The notes: a model not told the origin generated them from the letters alone. Positions 53,352 to 62,832 are shown, numbered from the stretch's first letter. The stretch is DNA of 64,000 nt from Roseovarius pelagicus (GCF_025639885.1 NZ_CP106737.1:1-64000); one strand, 5' to 3'. Made by a program: numbers and translations.

Positions 53352-54416
53352 TTATGCAGGTTCTTTTCCTGTCGCGCGCTCCGGCGCTGCGCCCGCTGGT
53401 TTCGCGAAATGCGGCATCACCTCTTCCGCAAAGCGTTGGATCATTTCCATGCACGCTGCGTGGTTTTGGGTGAAACTGATATCCAGGCTTACCCGGTCAA
53501 CCCCAAGCTCTTGAAACGGTGCAAGACGGTCGATCATCTCGTTGGTCGAACAAATGATCATGTTTTCAGCAAGCTCTTCCAATGTCTGCTTGCGCGGCAA
53601 AGCCTTGGCTAAGCCATTCTCGACGATGCCGGGTCCAGTGAACACGTTATCGAACCGTTGCCATAAATTGTCCGCCGTCTCCAGCAGCGCTTGCTTTTCC
53701 GCGTCGTTCTTGACCAGAAACGCCCCGCGCGCCGCCGTCAGTTTAAGCTCCCTGCCCGCTTCCCCCATTTCGTCTTTGGCGCGAAGGAACGCGTTCACCT
53801 GGCCATTAAAATGCTGGACGTCGCCATGCAGCGGAGTGGTCAAAATGTTGAAGCCACGTTTTGTGCTGTGATAGATCGCCTCCGGCCTTAACGCCGACAT
53901 CAACATACGCGGACCACCCCGCTTCTCCGGACGAGGCATAATCGTAAGAGGCTCAAAATTGTAGTAATTTCCCTTCCAGGACACCTCTTCTTCGCTCAGC
54001 AGCGCCTGCAGGACATTAAGCGATTCATCAAATCGCTCTAGGGTTTCGTTCATAGGTACCCCTAGGCGCTCCATCTCGTACGCATAGGCCCCGCGCCCCA
54101 CCCCCAGCACGAGACGGCCATCACAGAAATAGTCGGCCAGGACGACTTCACCGGCATAGGTGCGCATATCGTGCAGTGGTAGCACCACGACACCGGTCAG
54201 GATCTCCACATTCTTGGTTTGCGCTGCAATCTTGACGGCCGAAGTCAAGGGCGCGGGGTTGGCGCCGAGTTCTAGCAGGTGATGTTCTGTCACCGAGACA
54301 GAAGCATAGCCCAATTTGTCCGCGAGGATACACTGTCGAAACATGTCGTTGTAGATACGTTTACCACCATAGGCTTTGTCATGGTGATCCATCGAGAAGT
54401 GAATGTTGAAATCCAA
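53352..54416 (-). CDS. Luciferase-like (LLM) flavin-dependent monooxygenase, paralog 4
   Basis: A 354-residue LLM enzyme, with SVTEHHLLELGANPAPLTSAV at residues 41-61, VVVLPLHDMRTYAGEVV, LVLGVGRGAYAYEMERLGVPM and the signature LWQRFDNVFTGPG. It is very similar to paralogs 3 and 5. It stands alone between two LysR genes, without an adjacent reductase, so it must share reduced flavin with the neighbours. The 14-bp motif copy at 54754 lies 338 bases upstream of the start. The C-terminus (AAPERATGKEPA) is variable. Confidence 0.9.
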   Translation of the reverse strand: MDFNIHFSMDHHDKAYGGKRIYNDMFRQCILADKLGYASVSVTEHHLLELGANPAPLTSAVKIAAQTKNVEILTGVVVLPLHDMRTYAGEVVLADYFCDGRLVLGVGRGAYAYEMERLGVPMNETLERFDESLNVLQALLSEEEVSWKGNYYNFEPLTIMPRPEKRGGPRMLMSALRPEAIYHSTKRGFNILTTPLHGDVQHFNGQVNAFLRAKDEMGEAGRELKLTAARGAFLVKNDAEKQALLETADNLWQRFDNVFTGPGIVENGLAKALPRKQTLEELAENMIICSTNEMIDRLAPFQELGVDRVSLDISFTQNHAACMEMIQRFAEEVMPHFAKPAGAAPERATGKEPA

Positions 54417-55314
54417 CTTGGGTTCCTTTCCTACAAAGAGTCCTTGCGATGGTACGATCGGAATCTTGCCACCTGTTTAGAGAAGTCGATTGACTTTGCG
54501 CCCGGGGATCGGTTCCGCTTGCTTCCTAGACACTGGCATTACACCGTGTCAGACAGCTACCCTTGCCGGGACAATTGGCGTCCGCCACTTCGCGGAGTTT
54601 GGGTCGACCTTGGAGGTCATCAATTGCCCCTTTCTGGTTAATCCGTTGCGTGTCACGGCCCCCTGCCCCTGGCTCAGCTGAGCGTTCAGGCATAGCGTTC
54701 AGGCGACCCTCGGCGAGCACAAAAGCGAATATTGCACCCTTCCTCTGGGTGGTAAAACGAAACTTTTCGACATCACGGATAGAAATTTTAGATTGAAGTT
54801 GGTGGGAAAATTGGCTCAATATTGTGATCTGCCCCCCCCTTTCCAATAGCCTGCAGCCACGGCGCCGAGTGTCCGGCATTGTCGCGCCTTTCATACAAGC
54901 AGCGCGCTTACCGCCATCTTGAATTTTGCGAGACAAAAAAATCCAGTTGACGACGAGTGGGCAGCTATCGTGCTCTATGCGAACAAAATCCGGGAACCCA
55001 CCTGTGCCAGCATCGGACTCACCATGCTTGTGCGTCTGTGATTTCGGCTCGATCGTTCCAACCGTGGCGACGTTTGACCTTGTGTCACTGCGTCGACGGG
55101 TCGACGGCCCAAACGCCACGGCAGCGGAGAAGAGGACCTCGGGGCACAGTAATGTTAGACGACGAAGCTCTGAACATATGAAAACCGGCGTGCACTCGCC
55201 CGCTGATTATGGAACAAGCCAACGCAAACTGAGCAACCCGAGCTTCTGGAAAATCAGATGCGTCTCATTCTGACGAATGGAATACTGCACAGTGTTAACT
55301 TTCGGAGGATCAAG
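54417..55314. other. Long intergenic region between paralog 4 and the LysR gene
   Basis: Nearly 900 bases without a recognisable gene. It holds the shared 14-bp motif at 54754 and the GTGCAAT tract after it. Frames on both strands (for example 54526-55119 minus, 54926-55273 plus) show no family motifs and are probably spurious or decayed coding sequence. Confidence 0.5.
54754..54767 (-). promoter_or_regulatory. Shared motif AAAAGTTTCGTTTT (copy 2)
   Basis: Minus-strand copy in front of LLM paralog 4. With copy 1 it shares GTCG just before and, 23 bases after the motif, the end of AAGG(G)TGCAAT at the same position. The inner CGAAA-N2-TTTCG dyad is clearest here. Confidence 0.5.
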
Positions 55315-56205
55315 ATGAATATTACGCTCGCGCGCACCTATCTGGCTGTTCTCGATCTCCGCAATTTCAATCGAGCGGCAGAGTACTTGAATGTCACTCA
55401 ATCGACTGTGACCACACGTATCAATTCACTGGAAAGCCTGGTGGGTCAGCGACTCTTTCATAGGAGCCGTAGTGGCGTCGAGCCGACTGACGCGGGGCAA
55501 CGCTTCCGCACATACGCCGAGATGATCATCCAGATCTGGAAGCAGGCCCAGCAAGATCTGCTACTACCAAACGCGCGATCGACCCAGTTCAAATTTGCAG
55601 CCGAATCAGCCCTTTGGCCCGGGTTGGCAAAGGATTTTCTGAAAAAAATCTACCGGGATAACGCCAACATCTCCGTGCTCGTCGAGAATAAATCTGCTGA
55701 CGCCATCAACTCCTGCCTCGCTCAAGGCATCTACGACGCAGCCCTCCTATATGACGTCCGCCCTCGTACCAATGTTGTTTTTGAGTATCTGTTCGAGGAA
55801 CAACTCGTTTTGGTTTCGACAACACCACGAACCCAATGCGTATGGCATCCGGAATATACCTATGTGGAATGGGGGAGAGACTTCGACATGGAACACGCCA
55901 AGATAAAGCCACCTGAAATTACCCCTCCGGTAATCATAAACTATGGGAATTGGGCCCTGGACTGGATCGAAGAACTCGGTGGGTCCGCTTATTTCCCCAC
56001 CCGAATGATATTCGACAAGGTCGAAGAAGGAACGTTGCATGTGGTTCCCGACGTAAATCCGTTCACCCGTTCTGTCTGGTTTTCTTACCGAGAGAAGATG
56101 GCCGAGAATGACTGGTTCCCACAAATCCTGAATGACTTGAAAGAGATTTCCGAGAGGTTGAAGGAAAGAAACGCCGGGTTCATAAAAAAGTGGAAGTTAC
56201 TCTAG
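55315..56205 (+). CDS. LysR-family regulator
   Basis: A 296-residue LysR protein. The start at 55315 follows GGAGGATCAAG. Residues 1-60 hold the helix-turn-helix (RTYLAVLDLRNFNRAAEYLN, then TQSTVTTRINSLE); the effector domain ends with VSTTPRTQCVWHPEYTYVEWG and GGSAYFPTRMIF. It is the closest paralog of the protein at 52016. It lies upstream of the amidohydrolase-LLM-ALDH genes on the same strand and probably activates them or the unit of paralog 4. Confidence 0.9.
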   Translation: MNITLARTYLAVLDLRNFNRAAEYLNVTQSTVTTRINSLESLVGQRLFHRSRSGVEPTDAGQRFRTYAEMIIQIWKQAQQDLLLPNARSTQFKFAAESALWPGLAKDFLKKIYRDNANISVLVENKSADAINSCLAQGIYDAALLYDVRPRTNVVFEYLFEEQLVLVSTTPRTQCVWHPEYTYVEWGRDFDMEHAKIKPPEITPPVIINYGNWALDWIEELGGSAYFPTRMIFDKVEEGTLHVVPDVNPFTRSVWFSYREKMAENDWFPQILNDLKEISERLKERNAGFIKKWKLL

Positions 56206-56768
56206 AAGTACTCGGGTGTGAGGCCAAAGTTCTGACCGGTTTATTCCGCTGCGGAAGGTGCGGGAAGGCTTCATTTCAGGCAGTGATGCCCTCCTCCTTC
56301 ATGGTGGGCTGACAGGCACTGGCCGAGACCAAGCCGTCATCCGACAAGCGACCTCAAGCCCCACCGGATGACCGGGGGTGTCGTTAAGCGGTTCGGCACG
56401 CATCCTCTCCGCGCGGATAGCTTCAAGCACGATATTGGCAGCATAATCACTACCTTCCAACCACTGAATCAACCTGGATACCGGCCAGATTTATCCCCTA
56501 CCGCACCTACCAGAGATCGATCAAAATAATCAATCCGTACGCTTAGTTTTATTCATTTTTAATCCTAGCGACTCTGTTCGATAACCATACTTGGTAACAG
56601 TGAGCGTGCAGAGCAGGTGGCGCTATCCTGACAGCAGGAACTAAATGCGGCGCCGACGGAGCTAACGCAACGGCGGTTTTGTTTGAAAACGCGCATCGGC
56701 GGCGGAATTTCGCGAACCCTTGCACGTCACGCGAGCAAATTGGAGTCGGCCCTTATATGAGCGGAAAT
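56206..56768. other. Intergenic region before the first amidohydrolase
   Basis: About 560 bases. The left half (56221-56470) has scattered coding-like texture in several frames but no family that I can name; the right half is A/T-rich (56520-56620) and probably holds the promoter. No exact copy of the 14-bp motif was found here. Confidence 0.5.
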
Positions 56769-58025
56769 ATGCAAGAAACGATCATCACCAACGTGGCGCT
56801 GTGGCGCGGCAAGAATGCCGAAATAGAACCCAATATGTCGATCCGCGTGCGCGGTGATCGGATCGCCGACGTCGCGCCTGCGGGCGACTTGCAGCCCTCA
56901 GTCAACGAGAAAGTGGTCGACGGCCAAGGAACAACGGCAATTCCCGGAATGATCGATGCCCATGTCCATCTCACGACCAACTCCGATTACTCCAAGGTCG
57001 TCGATAACTCGATGTACCGTGCACTTGTCCCGGGAACAGAGAAGCTGCTGCATGGCGTACGCAACGGCCTGCGCGCCTTAGCAGCCGGCTTCACGACCTT
57101 GCGCGTCATGGGCCATCGCGAAAGCGGCGATGTCGAACTGGCATCGATGATTGATCGCGGCCTACTGCCCGGCCCGCGGTTGCTGGTTGCACCTTGGGTG
57201 ATTTCCATGACCGGAGGACGGGGCGACCTGTTCTATCCTGCCGCTTTGCCACGCCAACCCCTCGATACTGCGGACGGCGTAGAGGAATGTCGGAAACTGG
57301 TTCGATTGCAGCGCAAGCTTGGAGCCGGGTTCATCAAGGTGACCGCGAGCGCGGGATACCTTTCCGCCGACGACAAGGTTCACTGGCCGAATTACACCGT
57401 GGACGAACTGAAGGTCATTGTCAGCGAAGCCCATGATTACGACCTGAAGGTTGCTGCCCACGCTCATTCTCCCGAAGGCATAAAGCGTGCACTTTTGGCA
57501 GGTGTCGACACCATCGAGCACGGCACCAACATCACCGATGAACTGATTCAGATGATGGTCGATCAGGGGGCTTATTTGGTGCCAACACTGGCGATTGGAG
57601 ATTCCATCGCGCGCAGAGGCTCAAAATCCGGCGTGCCAGCGCAGGGTCTGGAAAAAATGCAGGGGGACAACGATAGTTCCGGGCAATATGTACGCAGGGC
57701 AAAGGATGCGGGCGTAAAGATTGTCATGGGCACCGATTCTTCAGGCAATCTGTGCGAGTTCGGCGAACACGCGCGTGAACTCGAACTTTATGTCAAGCTT
57801 GGCATGTCCCCTGCCGAGGCATTGTTGACGACAACGTCTGTCGCCGCCGAGGCGCTGGGTATGGAAGATGAAATCGGCACTGTCGAAACAGGGAAATATG
57901 CTGATATCGTGCTGGTGAACGGCAACCCACTGAATGACATTGGATTACTGAACCGCGAGGGTGGTTTGCGAGCCGTCTTCAAGTCCGGGATTGACGTGAC
58001 AAACCCCTGGCCGGCAATATTCTGA
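56769..58025 (+). CDS. Metal-dependent amidohydrolase, prolidase-like (copy A)
   Basis: A 418-residue amidohydrolase-superfamily enzyme. The start at 56769 (MQETIITNVALW) is chosen because it aligns residue by residue with copy B (MTSTLLMNVDLW) and gives the same length. Metal-site elements are HVHL near residue 61, the Lys-containing GAGFIKVTASAG, the His segments VAAHAHSPEGI and TIEHGT and the Asp in MGTDSSG. These match the Xaa-Pro/Xaa-carboxypeptide group of the imidazolonepropionase-like family, which hydrolyse amide bonds of small dipeptides or lactams. The plus-strand unit continues with a flavin reductase and LLM. Confidence 0.9.
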   Translation: MQETIITNVALWRGKNAEIEPNMSIRVRGDRIADVAPAGDLQPSVNEKVVDGQGTTAIPGMIDAHVHLTTNSDYSKVVDNSMYRALVPGTEKLLHGVRNGLRALAAGFTTLRVMGHRESGDVELASMIDRGLLPGPRLLVAPWVISMTGGRGDLFYPAALPRQPLDTADGVEECRKLVRLQRKLGAGFIKVTASAGYLSADDKVHWPNYTVDELKVIVSEAHDYDLKVAAHAHSPEGIKRALLAGVDTIEHGTNITDELIQMMVDQGAYLVPTLAIGDSIARRGSKSGVPAQGLEKMQGDNDSSGQYVRRAKDAGVKIVMGTDSSGNLCEFGEHARELELYVKLGMSPAEALLTTTSVAAEALGMEDEIGTVETGKYADIVLVNGNPLNDIGLLNREGGLRAVFKSGIDVTNPWPAIF

Positions 58026-58435
58026 CTGCGCGCGTTAGTACCCGTGGTCTGGCCGTGCCGCAGTCTTGCCCACCCCGGGCGCAGCACAGCTGCTCCAGCA
58101 GCACCTCCGCCGTAAAATGTGCTTTATATCCCACCGTGATCGCCCTCTCACTGAGAGATATTCGACAGTTCACTTTCCAATGTTCATGGGGGCGAAATCT
58201 ATTTCGATAGCTCCATTTTCCGCAGAAATATCGGCACCCGACAAATCGGAATAGTTGATTTTTCGGGCGCAAAAGTTTCGTTTTAAAGATCAATTCTGAC
58301 GCAGTATATTTTCATTGATCTCAATGCGCTGGTGCCCTCACCACCTTGATGACGTCCCAAGCTGGCCGAACCTGGCCCCAATCGCCTACGCAATCTCGTC
58401 TCGCCTCAACGGGCCTGATACTGTGGAGAACTGAC
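58026..58435. other. Promoter region of the flavin reductase-LLM-amidohydrolase-ALDH unit
   Basis: Contains the plus-strand copy of the shared 14-bp motif at 58271-58284. Frames in 58066-58254 are not gene-like. A second promoter here would uncouple the downstream genes from the first amidohydrolase. Confidence 0.5.
58271..58284 (+). promoter_or_regulatory. Shared motif AAAAGTTTCGTTTT (copy 3)
   Basis: Plus-strand copy, 152 bases upstream of the flavin reductase, preceded by GGCGC. All three copies point towards their downstream flavoenzyme gene. The GTGCAAT tract of copies 1 and 2 is here less conserved. Confidence 0.5.
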
Positions 58436-58948
58436 ATGACAATTGTGAACGCGGATCGAAATCAATTCATCAAAGCCATGCGCGATGTCGCGTGTTCAGT
58501 CACCGTCGTCACAACGGACGGCAACGCCGGGCGGCATGGCGCAACCGTCAGTGCATTCAATTCCCTTTCCGCTGACCCACCAACTGTTCTGGTGTGCCTG
58601 CGCAGCGATAGCCGCATCAGCCAGATGGTTACGGAAAATGGCTGTTTTACAGTGAACGTTCTGCCCGAGGAATGCCGCGATATAGCACGTACATTCGCCG
58701 GCGAATTCGATGCGGATTACCCTGATCGTTTCGAGGGGTTGAACTTGCTCGAGCTGGCCGGGCTCGCACCGGGAATTGAAAGCGCCACCATATTCACGGC
58801 CAAGATAGTAAAGGCCATAGACCATGGTAGCCATACGGTTTTCATCGGTGAGGTCGCTCATGTTGTTTCGGCTCGGAAACCGCCCCTGACCTATCATGAC
58901 GGAGCCTATCGCGGGCTGCATTTCACCACCCCGTTCGCGACAAACTAG
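58436..58948 (+). CDS. Flavin reductase (RutF/HpaC type)
   Basis: A 170-residue reductase domain protein; the start at 58436 follows TGGAGAA. It has AMRDVACSVTVVTTDGNAGRHGATVSAF, PPTVLVCLRSDSR, FTVNVLPEECRDIARTFAG and LTYHDGAYRGL, and is a clear paralog of the protein at 50618. It lies 67 bases before LLM paralog 5 on the same strand and presumably supplies it with reduced FMN. A shared motif copy lies upstream. Confidence 0.92.
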   Translation: MTIVNADRNQFIKAMRDVACSVTVVTTDGNAGRHGATVSAFNSLSADPPTVLVCLRSDSRISQMVTENGCFTVNVLPEECRDIARTFAGEFDADYPDRFEGLNLLELAGLAPGIESATIFTAKIVKAIDHGSHTVFIGEVAHVVSARKPPLTYHDGAYRGLHFTTPFATN

Positions 58949-59015
58949 CAATCCCATCAATATCTTTTCGTACGTCCGGCCGATCGCGTGAAGCGAATTT
59001 ACAAACGAGGAAAAA

Positions 59016-60065
59016 ATGGAATTCGATCTTCATTTCACTATGGACTACCATGACAAATCTCACGGTGGCGATCGCATCTACAAGGACATGGTTGATCAAG
59101 CCATTCTGGCCGACAAGCTGGGATACAAATCTGTTTCCGTAACCGAACATCACCTTTTGGAAATCGGCGTCATGCCTGCGCCGCTGACGGCAGCGGTCAA
59201 GATTGCAGCCCACACGAAAAACCTTGAGATCATCACCGGCGTGGTTGTCCTGCCTCTTCACGACATGCGCATCTATGCCGGTGAGGTGATCGTGGCGGAT
59301 ATTTTCTGCGAAGGCCGTTTGATCCTTGGTGTAGGTCGCGGCGCCTACAAGTTTGAGATGGAGCGGCTGGACGTTCCGATGGATGAAGCCCGCGAGAGGT
59401 TCGATGAATCGCTCAATATCTTGCAGGCGCTTTTGTCCGAAGAAGAAGTGTCCTGGGACGGGAAATACTACAAATTCGCCCCCCTGACGGTCATGCCGCG
59501 ACCAGTAACACCGGGTGGCCCACCCATGTTAATGGCGGTGCTCAACCCCGAAGCTATCTACCATTGCAGTAAGCGCGGGTTTAACATCCTGACCACGCCG
59601 CTTGCAGGTGACAAGATCCATTTCAAGGCGCAGGTGGATGCATTCAATCGCGGCAAGCAAGAACTGGAGGAGCAAGGCGATAAACTGCAACTGATCGTGT
59701 CCCGTTCCGGCCATATTGCAACATCAGAGGCACAGAAGCAGAAGAAACTGGAGCAAGCGCACCACCACTTCAGCCGCTTCGACAACATCTTCACTGGCCC
59801 GGTCATCGTCGATGCAGGCACGGTCCGTTCGTTGCCTCGCACGCAAACGATCGAAGAACTCGAACAGAACCTTCTGATCTGCCCACCCCAAGAAATGGTG
59901 GACCGTCTCGGACAGTTCTTGGATTTAGGAATCGATCGGATCAGCCTGAACATGAACTTCGGCCCTTCTCAGGAAGAGACCATGGAAACAATCCAGTGCA
60001 TTGTGGAAGAAGTGATGCCGCATTTCTCAATTTCGCAAAAAAGCGCGACCTCAGCCGAAGCTTGA
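59016..60065 (+). CDS. Luciferase-like (LLM) flavin-dependent monooxygenase, paralog 5
   Basis: A 349-residue LLM enzyme with SVTEHHLLEIGVMPAPLTAAV at residues 41-61, VVVLPLHDMRIYAGEV, LILGVGRGAYKFEMERLDVPM and the signature FSRFDNIFTGPV, in which Val replaces the last Gly seen in the other four. It lies between a flavin reductase and an amidohydrolase (15 bases to the next start), so it is clearly part of a metabolic operon. The order of steps, oxygenation and then amide hydrolysis or the reverse, cannot be told. Confidence 0.92.
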   Translation: MEFDLHFTMDYHDKSHGGDRIYKDMVDQAILADKLGYKSVSVTEHHLLEIGVMPAPLTAAVKIAAHTKNLEIITGVVVLPLHDMRIYAGEVIVADIFCEGRLILGVGRGAYKFEMERLDVPMDEARERFDESLNILQALLSEEEVSWDGKYYKFAPLTVMPRPVTPGGPPMLMAVLNPEAIYHCSKRGFNILTTPLAGDKIHFKAQVDAFNRGKQELEEQGDKLQLIVSRSGHIATSEAQKQKKLEQAHHHFSRFDNIFTGPVIVDAGTVRSLPRTQTIEELEQNLLICPPQEMVDRLGQFLDLGIDRISLNMNFGPSQEETMETIQCIVEEVMPHFSISQKSATSAEA

Positions 60066-60080
60066 TCAGGAGCGAACAAC

Positions 60081-61337
60081 ATGACTTCGACGCTACTAAT
60101 GAACGTGGATTTGTGGCCGGGTGAAGGCCCTAGTATCCAAAAGGCGGTATCGATACTCATCACGAACGGGCGGGTCGCAGAGATCGGTCCCGCAGCAAAG
60201 CTTGTCGCACCACAAAACGCGACGATTGTCGATTGCGAAGGCGTGACCGCCATTCCGGGCTTGTCAGACGTCCATGTCCATTTGACTACAAATTCCGACA
60301 TGAGTCGAATTGTCGACAATGCCACCTATCGCGCGATGGTGCCCGGAACGGAGAAGCTATTGCATGGGGTGCGCAACGGGCTGCGTGCCTTGGCTGCGGG
60401 TTTCACGACACTGCGGATCATGGGGCACCGCGACAGCGGTGACATCGAGCTGCGCAATTGTATTGACCGCGGTCTGTTGCCCGGCCCACGTCTCAGCGTC
60501 GCGCCTTGGGTCATCTCGATGACCGGTGGTCGCGGCGATCTGTTCTATCCTGCGGCCTGGGCTCGTCAGCCTCTTGATACCGCCGACGGGGTCGACGAAT
60601 GCCGCCTAGTGGTGCGCGCACACCGCAAGCTGGGCGCCGACTTCATCAAGTTCACCGCCAGCGCTGGCACCCAATCGGCAGGCGACAAAGTGCATTGGCC
60701 GAATTATACGCTCGAAGAAATGAAAGTCATCGTGTCCGAAGCGCATGACTATGACATGAAAGTCGCGGCCCATGCCCATTCCACTGAAGGCATCCGGCGG
60801 GTTCTGGCGGCAGGCATAGATACGGTCGAACATGGCAGTTTCATGGACGACGGCTGCATCGAAACAATGCTAAAACAGGACACGATTCTGGTGCCGACCC
60901 TGTCAATTTCCGATTTCGTTATCCACAACAGCGAGCGTAGCGGCGCGCGCCCCGAGGGGATTACCAAAATGAAAGAGGTTCGCGAGGTCCGGCGGCGCAA
61001 TCTCAAGAAGGCGATCAAGGCCGGTGTAAAGATCGCGATGGGCACGGATTCGTCTGGCAACCTGTGCCCGTTCGGAAACCACGCTCGAGAGCTCGAACTC
61101 TATGTCGAACTCGGCATGTCGCCCCTTGAGGCACTGGAAACCGCGACCGTTCGTGCCGCAGAGGCCTTGGGGCGGGAAGACGTGACCGGCCTGCTCACAA
61201 AGGATGCCATTGCCGACGTCGTGCTGCTCAACAGCAATCCGCTTGAGGACATCGGCGTTCTTCGCCGCGAGGGTGGCATACGCGCGGTATACAAGGACGG
61301 TATCGATGTTTCGAACCCCTGGCCAGCAGTGTTCTGA
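60081..61337 (+). CDS. Metal-dependent amidohydrolase, prolidase-like (copy B)
   Basis: A 418-residue sister of copy A, with HVHL near residue 61, GADFIKFTASAG, VAAHAHSTEGI, TVEHGS and the metal Asp in MGTDSSG. The two share length and most of the central domain, but differ in the active-site loop around 250-310 (EHGTNITDELI against EHGSFMDDGCI). It starts 15 bases after the LLM gene and 55 before the aldehyde dehydrogenase. The divergence may reflect different substrates. Confidence 0.9.
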   Translation: MTSTLLMNVDLWPGEGPSIQKAVSILITNGRVAEIGPAAKLVAPQNATIVDCEGVTAIPGLSDVHVHLTTNSDMSRIVDNATYRAMVPGTEKLLHGVRNGLRALAAGFTTLRIMGHRDSGDIELRNCIDRGLLPGPRLSVAPWVISMTGGRGDLFYPAAWARQPLDTADGVDECRLVVRAHRKLGADFIKFTASAGTQSAGDKVHWPNYTLEEMKVIVSEAHDYDMKVAAHAHSTEGIRRVLAAGIDTVEHGSFMDDGCIETMLKQDTILVPTLSISDFVIHNSERSGARPEGITKMKEVREVRRRNLKKAIKAGVKIAMGTDSSGNLCPFGNHARELELYVELGMSPLEALETATVRAAEALGREDVTGLLTKDAIADVVLLNSNPLEDIGVLRREGGIRAVYKDGIDVSNPWPAVF

Positions 61338-61392
61338 TCTCTGACCCGGCAGAAAATTCCACGATTGCAAACCAAAGAGGATTCGAAAACCA

Positions 61393-62826
61393 ATGCCTGA
61401 CTCCGAGCAATTCTACATCAACGGAAGCTGGGTCGCCCCGCATGGCACTGCCAAGTTTGATGTCGTGAATCCCGCAACCGAAGACGTCTGTGCTGTTATA
61501 TCTCTTGGCGAACAAGAGGATGTTGACCACGCAGTTCGTTCGGCCAGAGATGCGTTCGAAAGCTGGGCGCAAACCGATGCAAAACAGCGCATCGAACTGC
61601 TGGAAAACCTCGCGGCCATCTTTGAACGTCGGCAGGACGAAATGGCGCGCACCATCTCAATGGAGATGGGCGCCCCGATCGATCTGGCGAAAGGCCCTCA
61701 GGTGGCCATTGCCCTGCGTCACATCAAAACCTTTGTCGACGTGCTGCGAAACTACGCATTCGAACATCCTTTGACGCCCGATCGCGAGCGTGATCATATC
61801 ATTCGCGAACCGATCGGCGTCAGCGCATTGATCACGCCATGGAATTGGCCGATGAATCAAATCGCGCAGAAAGTAGGCGCTGCATTGGCCGCCGGATGCA
61901 CATGCATCCTCAAGCCGTCCGAAGTCGCGCCACTTTCCGCAATGCTCCTTGCCGAATTCATTGACGAGGCTGCATTTCCAGACGGCGTGTTCAACCTCGT
62001 CAATGGCAACGGACCGGGTGTTGGCGCCGCGCTGTCAAAACACCCAGACATTCGGATGATATCGCTGACCGGTTCAGGGCGCGCAGGACAGGCCATCACC
62101 GAGACCGCCGCTCCCACCTTCAAACGCGTCGTGCTGGAGCTCGGTGGCAAGGGAGCGAACATCGTGTTTGCCGACAGTGACTACAGGCAGGCAGTGGCCA
62201 AGGGCACGAAGCAATGCTTCAACAACAGCGGTCAAACCTGCAACGCACCAACCCGGATGCTGGTAGAGCGGTCCTGCTTTGACGAAGCGGTCAAGATTGC
62301 GGCCCAAACCGCACGAGAAACCGATATCGACGCACCCGATAAATCCGGCGCGCATATTGGTCCACTGGCACTCAGGCCGCAGTATGACAAGGTACAGGCA
62401 ATGATACAATCGGGCCTCGATGAAGGTGCTCGCCTCGTTGCCGGCGGCGCAGGACGGCCCGAAGGGATCACGCGGGGCTACTATGTGCGCCCCACAGTTT
62501 TTGCAAATGTAACCCCCGACATGCGGATTTTCCGAGAGGAAATTTTTGGCCCGGTCCTTGCGATGACCCCCTTCGACACCGAAGAGCACGCGATCGCGCT
62601 CGCCAATAACTGCGATTTCGGGCTGACAAACTACATCCAGACCGGCGATCCCGACAAAGCGCGGCGATTGGCAAGGAAACTTCAGTCCGGGATGGTGATA
62701 GTCAACGATGCGGCACGCGCCCCGACAAGCCCGTTCGGCGGTGTAAAACATTCCGGCAATGGGCGCGAAGGCGGCATTTGGGGCTTGGAAGAATTTCTGG
62801 AGATCAAATCCATCAGCGGTTGGTAA
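61393..62826 (+). CDS. Aldehyde dehydrogenase
   Basis: A 477-residue NAD(P)-dependent enzyme. ITPWNWPMNQ, the general-base Glu in LELGGKGAN and the catalytic Cys in NNSGQTCNAPTRML are present, plus the C-terminal SPFGGVKHSGNGREGG. It is the last gene of the unit 58436-62826 and would oxidise an aldehyde released by the LLM or amidohydrolase steps. It is not especially close to the GabD-like protein at 33608, so it was probably recruited separately. Confidence 0.92.
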   Translation: MPDSEQFYINGSWVAPHGTAKFDVVNPATEDVCAVISLGEQEDVDHAVRSARDAFESWAQTDAKQRIELLENLAAIFERRQDEMARTISMEMGAPIDLAKGPQVAIALRHIKTFVDVLRNYAFEHPLTPDRERDHIIREPIGVSALITPWNWPMNQIAQKVGAALAAGCTCILKPSEVAPLSAMLLAEFIDEAAFPDGVFNLVNGNGPGVGAALSKHPDIRMISLTGSGRAGQAITETAAPTFKRVVLELGGKGANIVFADSDYRQAVAKGTKQCFNNSGQTCNAPTRMLVERSCFDEAVKIAAQTARETDIDAPDKSGAHIGPLALRPQYDKVQAMIQSGLDEGARLVAGGAGRPEGITRGYYVRPTVFANVTPDMRIFREEIFGPVLAMTPFDTEEHAIALANNCDFGLTNYIQTGDPDKARRLARKLQSGMVIVNDAARAPTSPFGGVKHSGNGREGGIWGLEEFLEIKSISGW

Positions 62827-62832
62827 ACTCGT

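Noticed and set aside
53091..53612. 173-residue plus-strand frame
   Set aside because: No family features, and its 3' part is antisense to LLM paralog 4.
54526..55119. 197-residue minus-strand frame between paralog 4 and LysR
   Set aside because: No motif, no ribosome binding site and unusual composition; probably non-coding.
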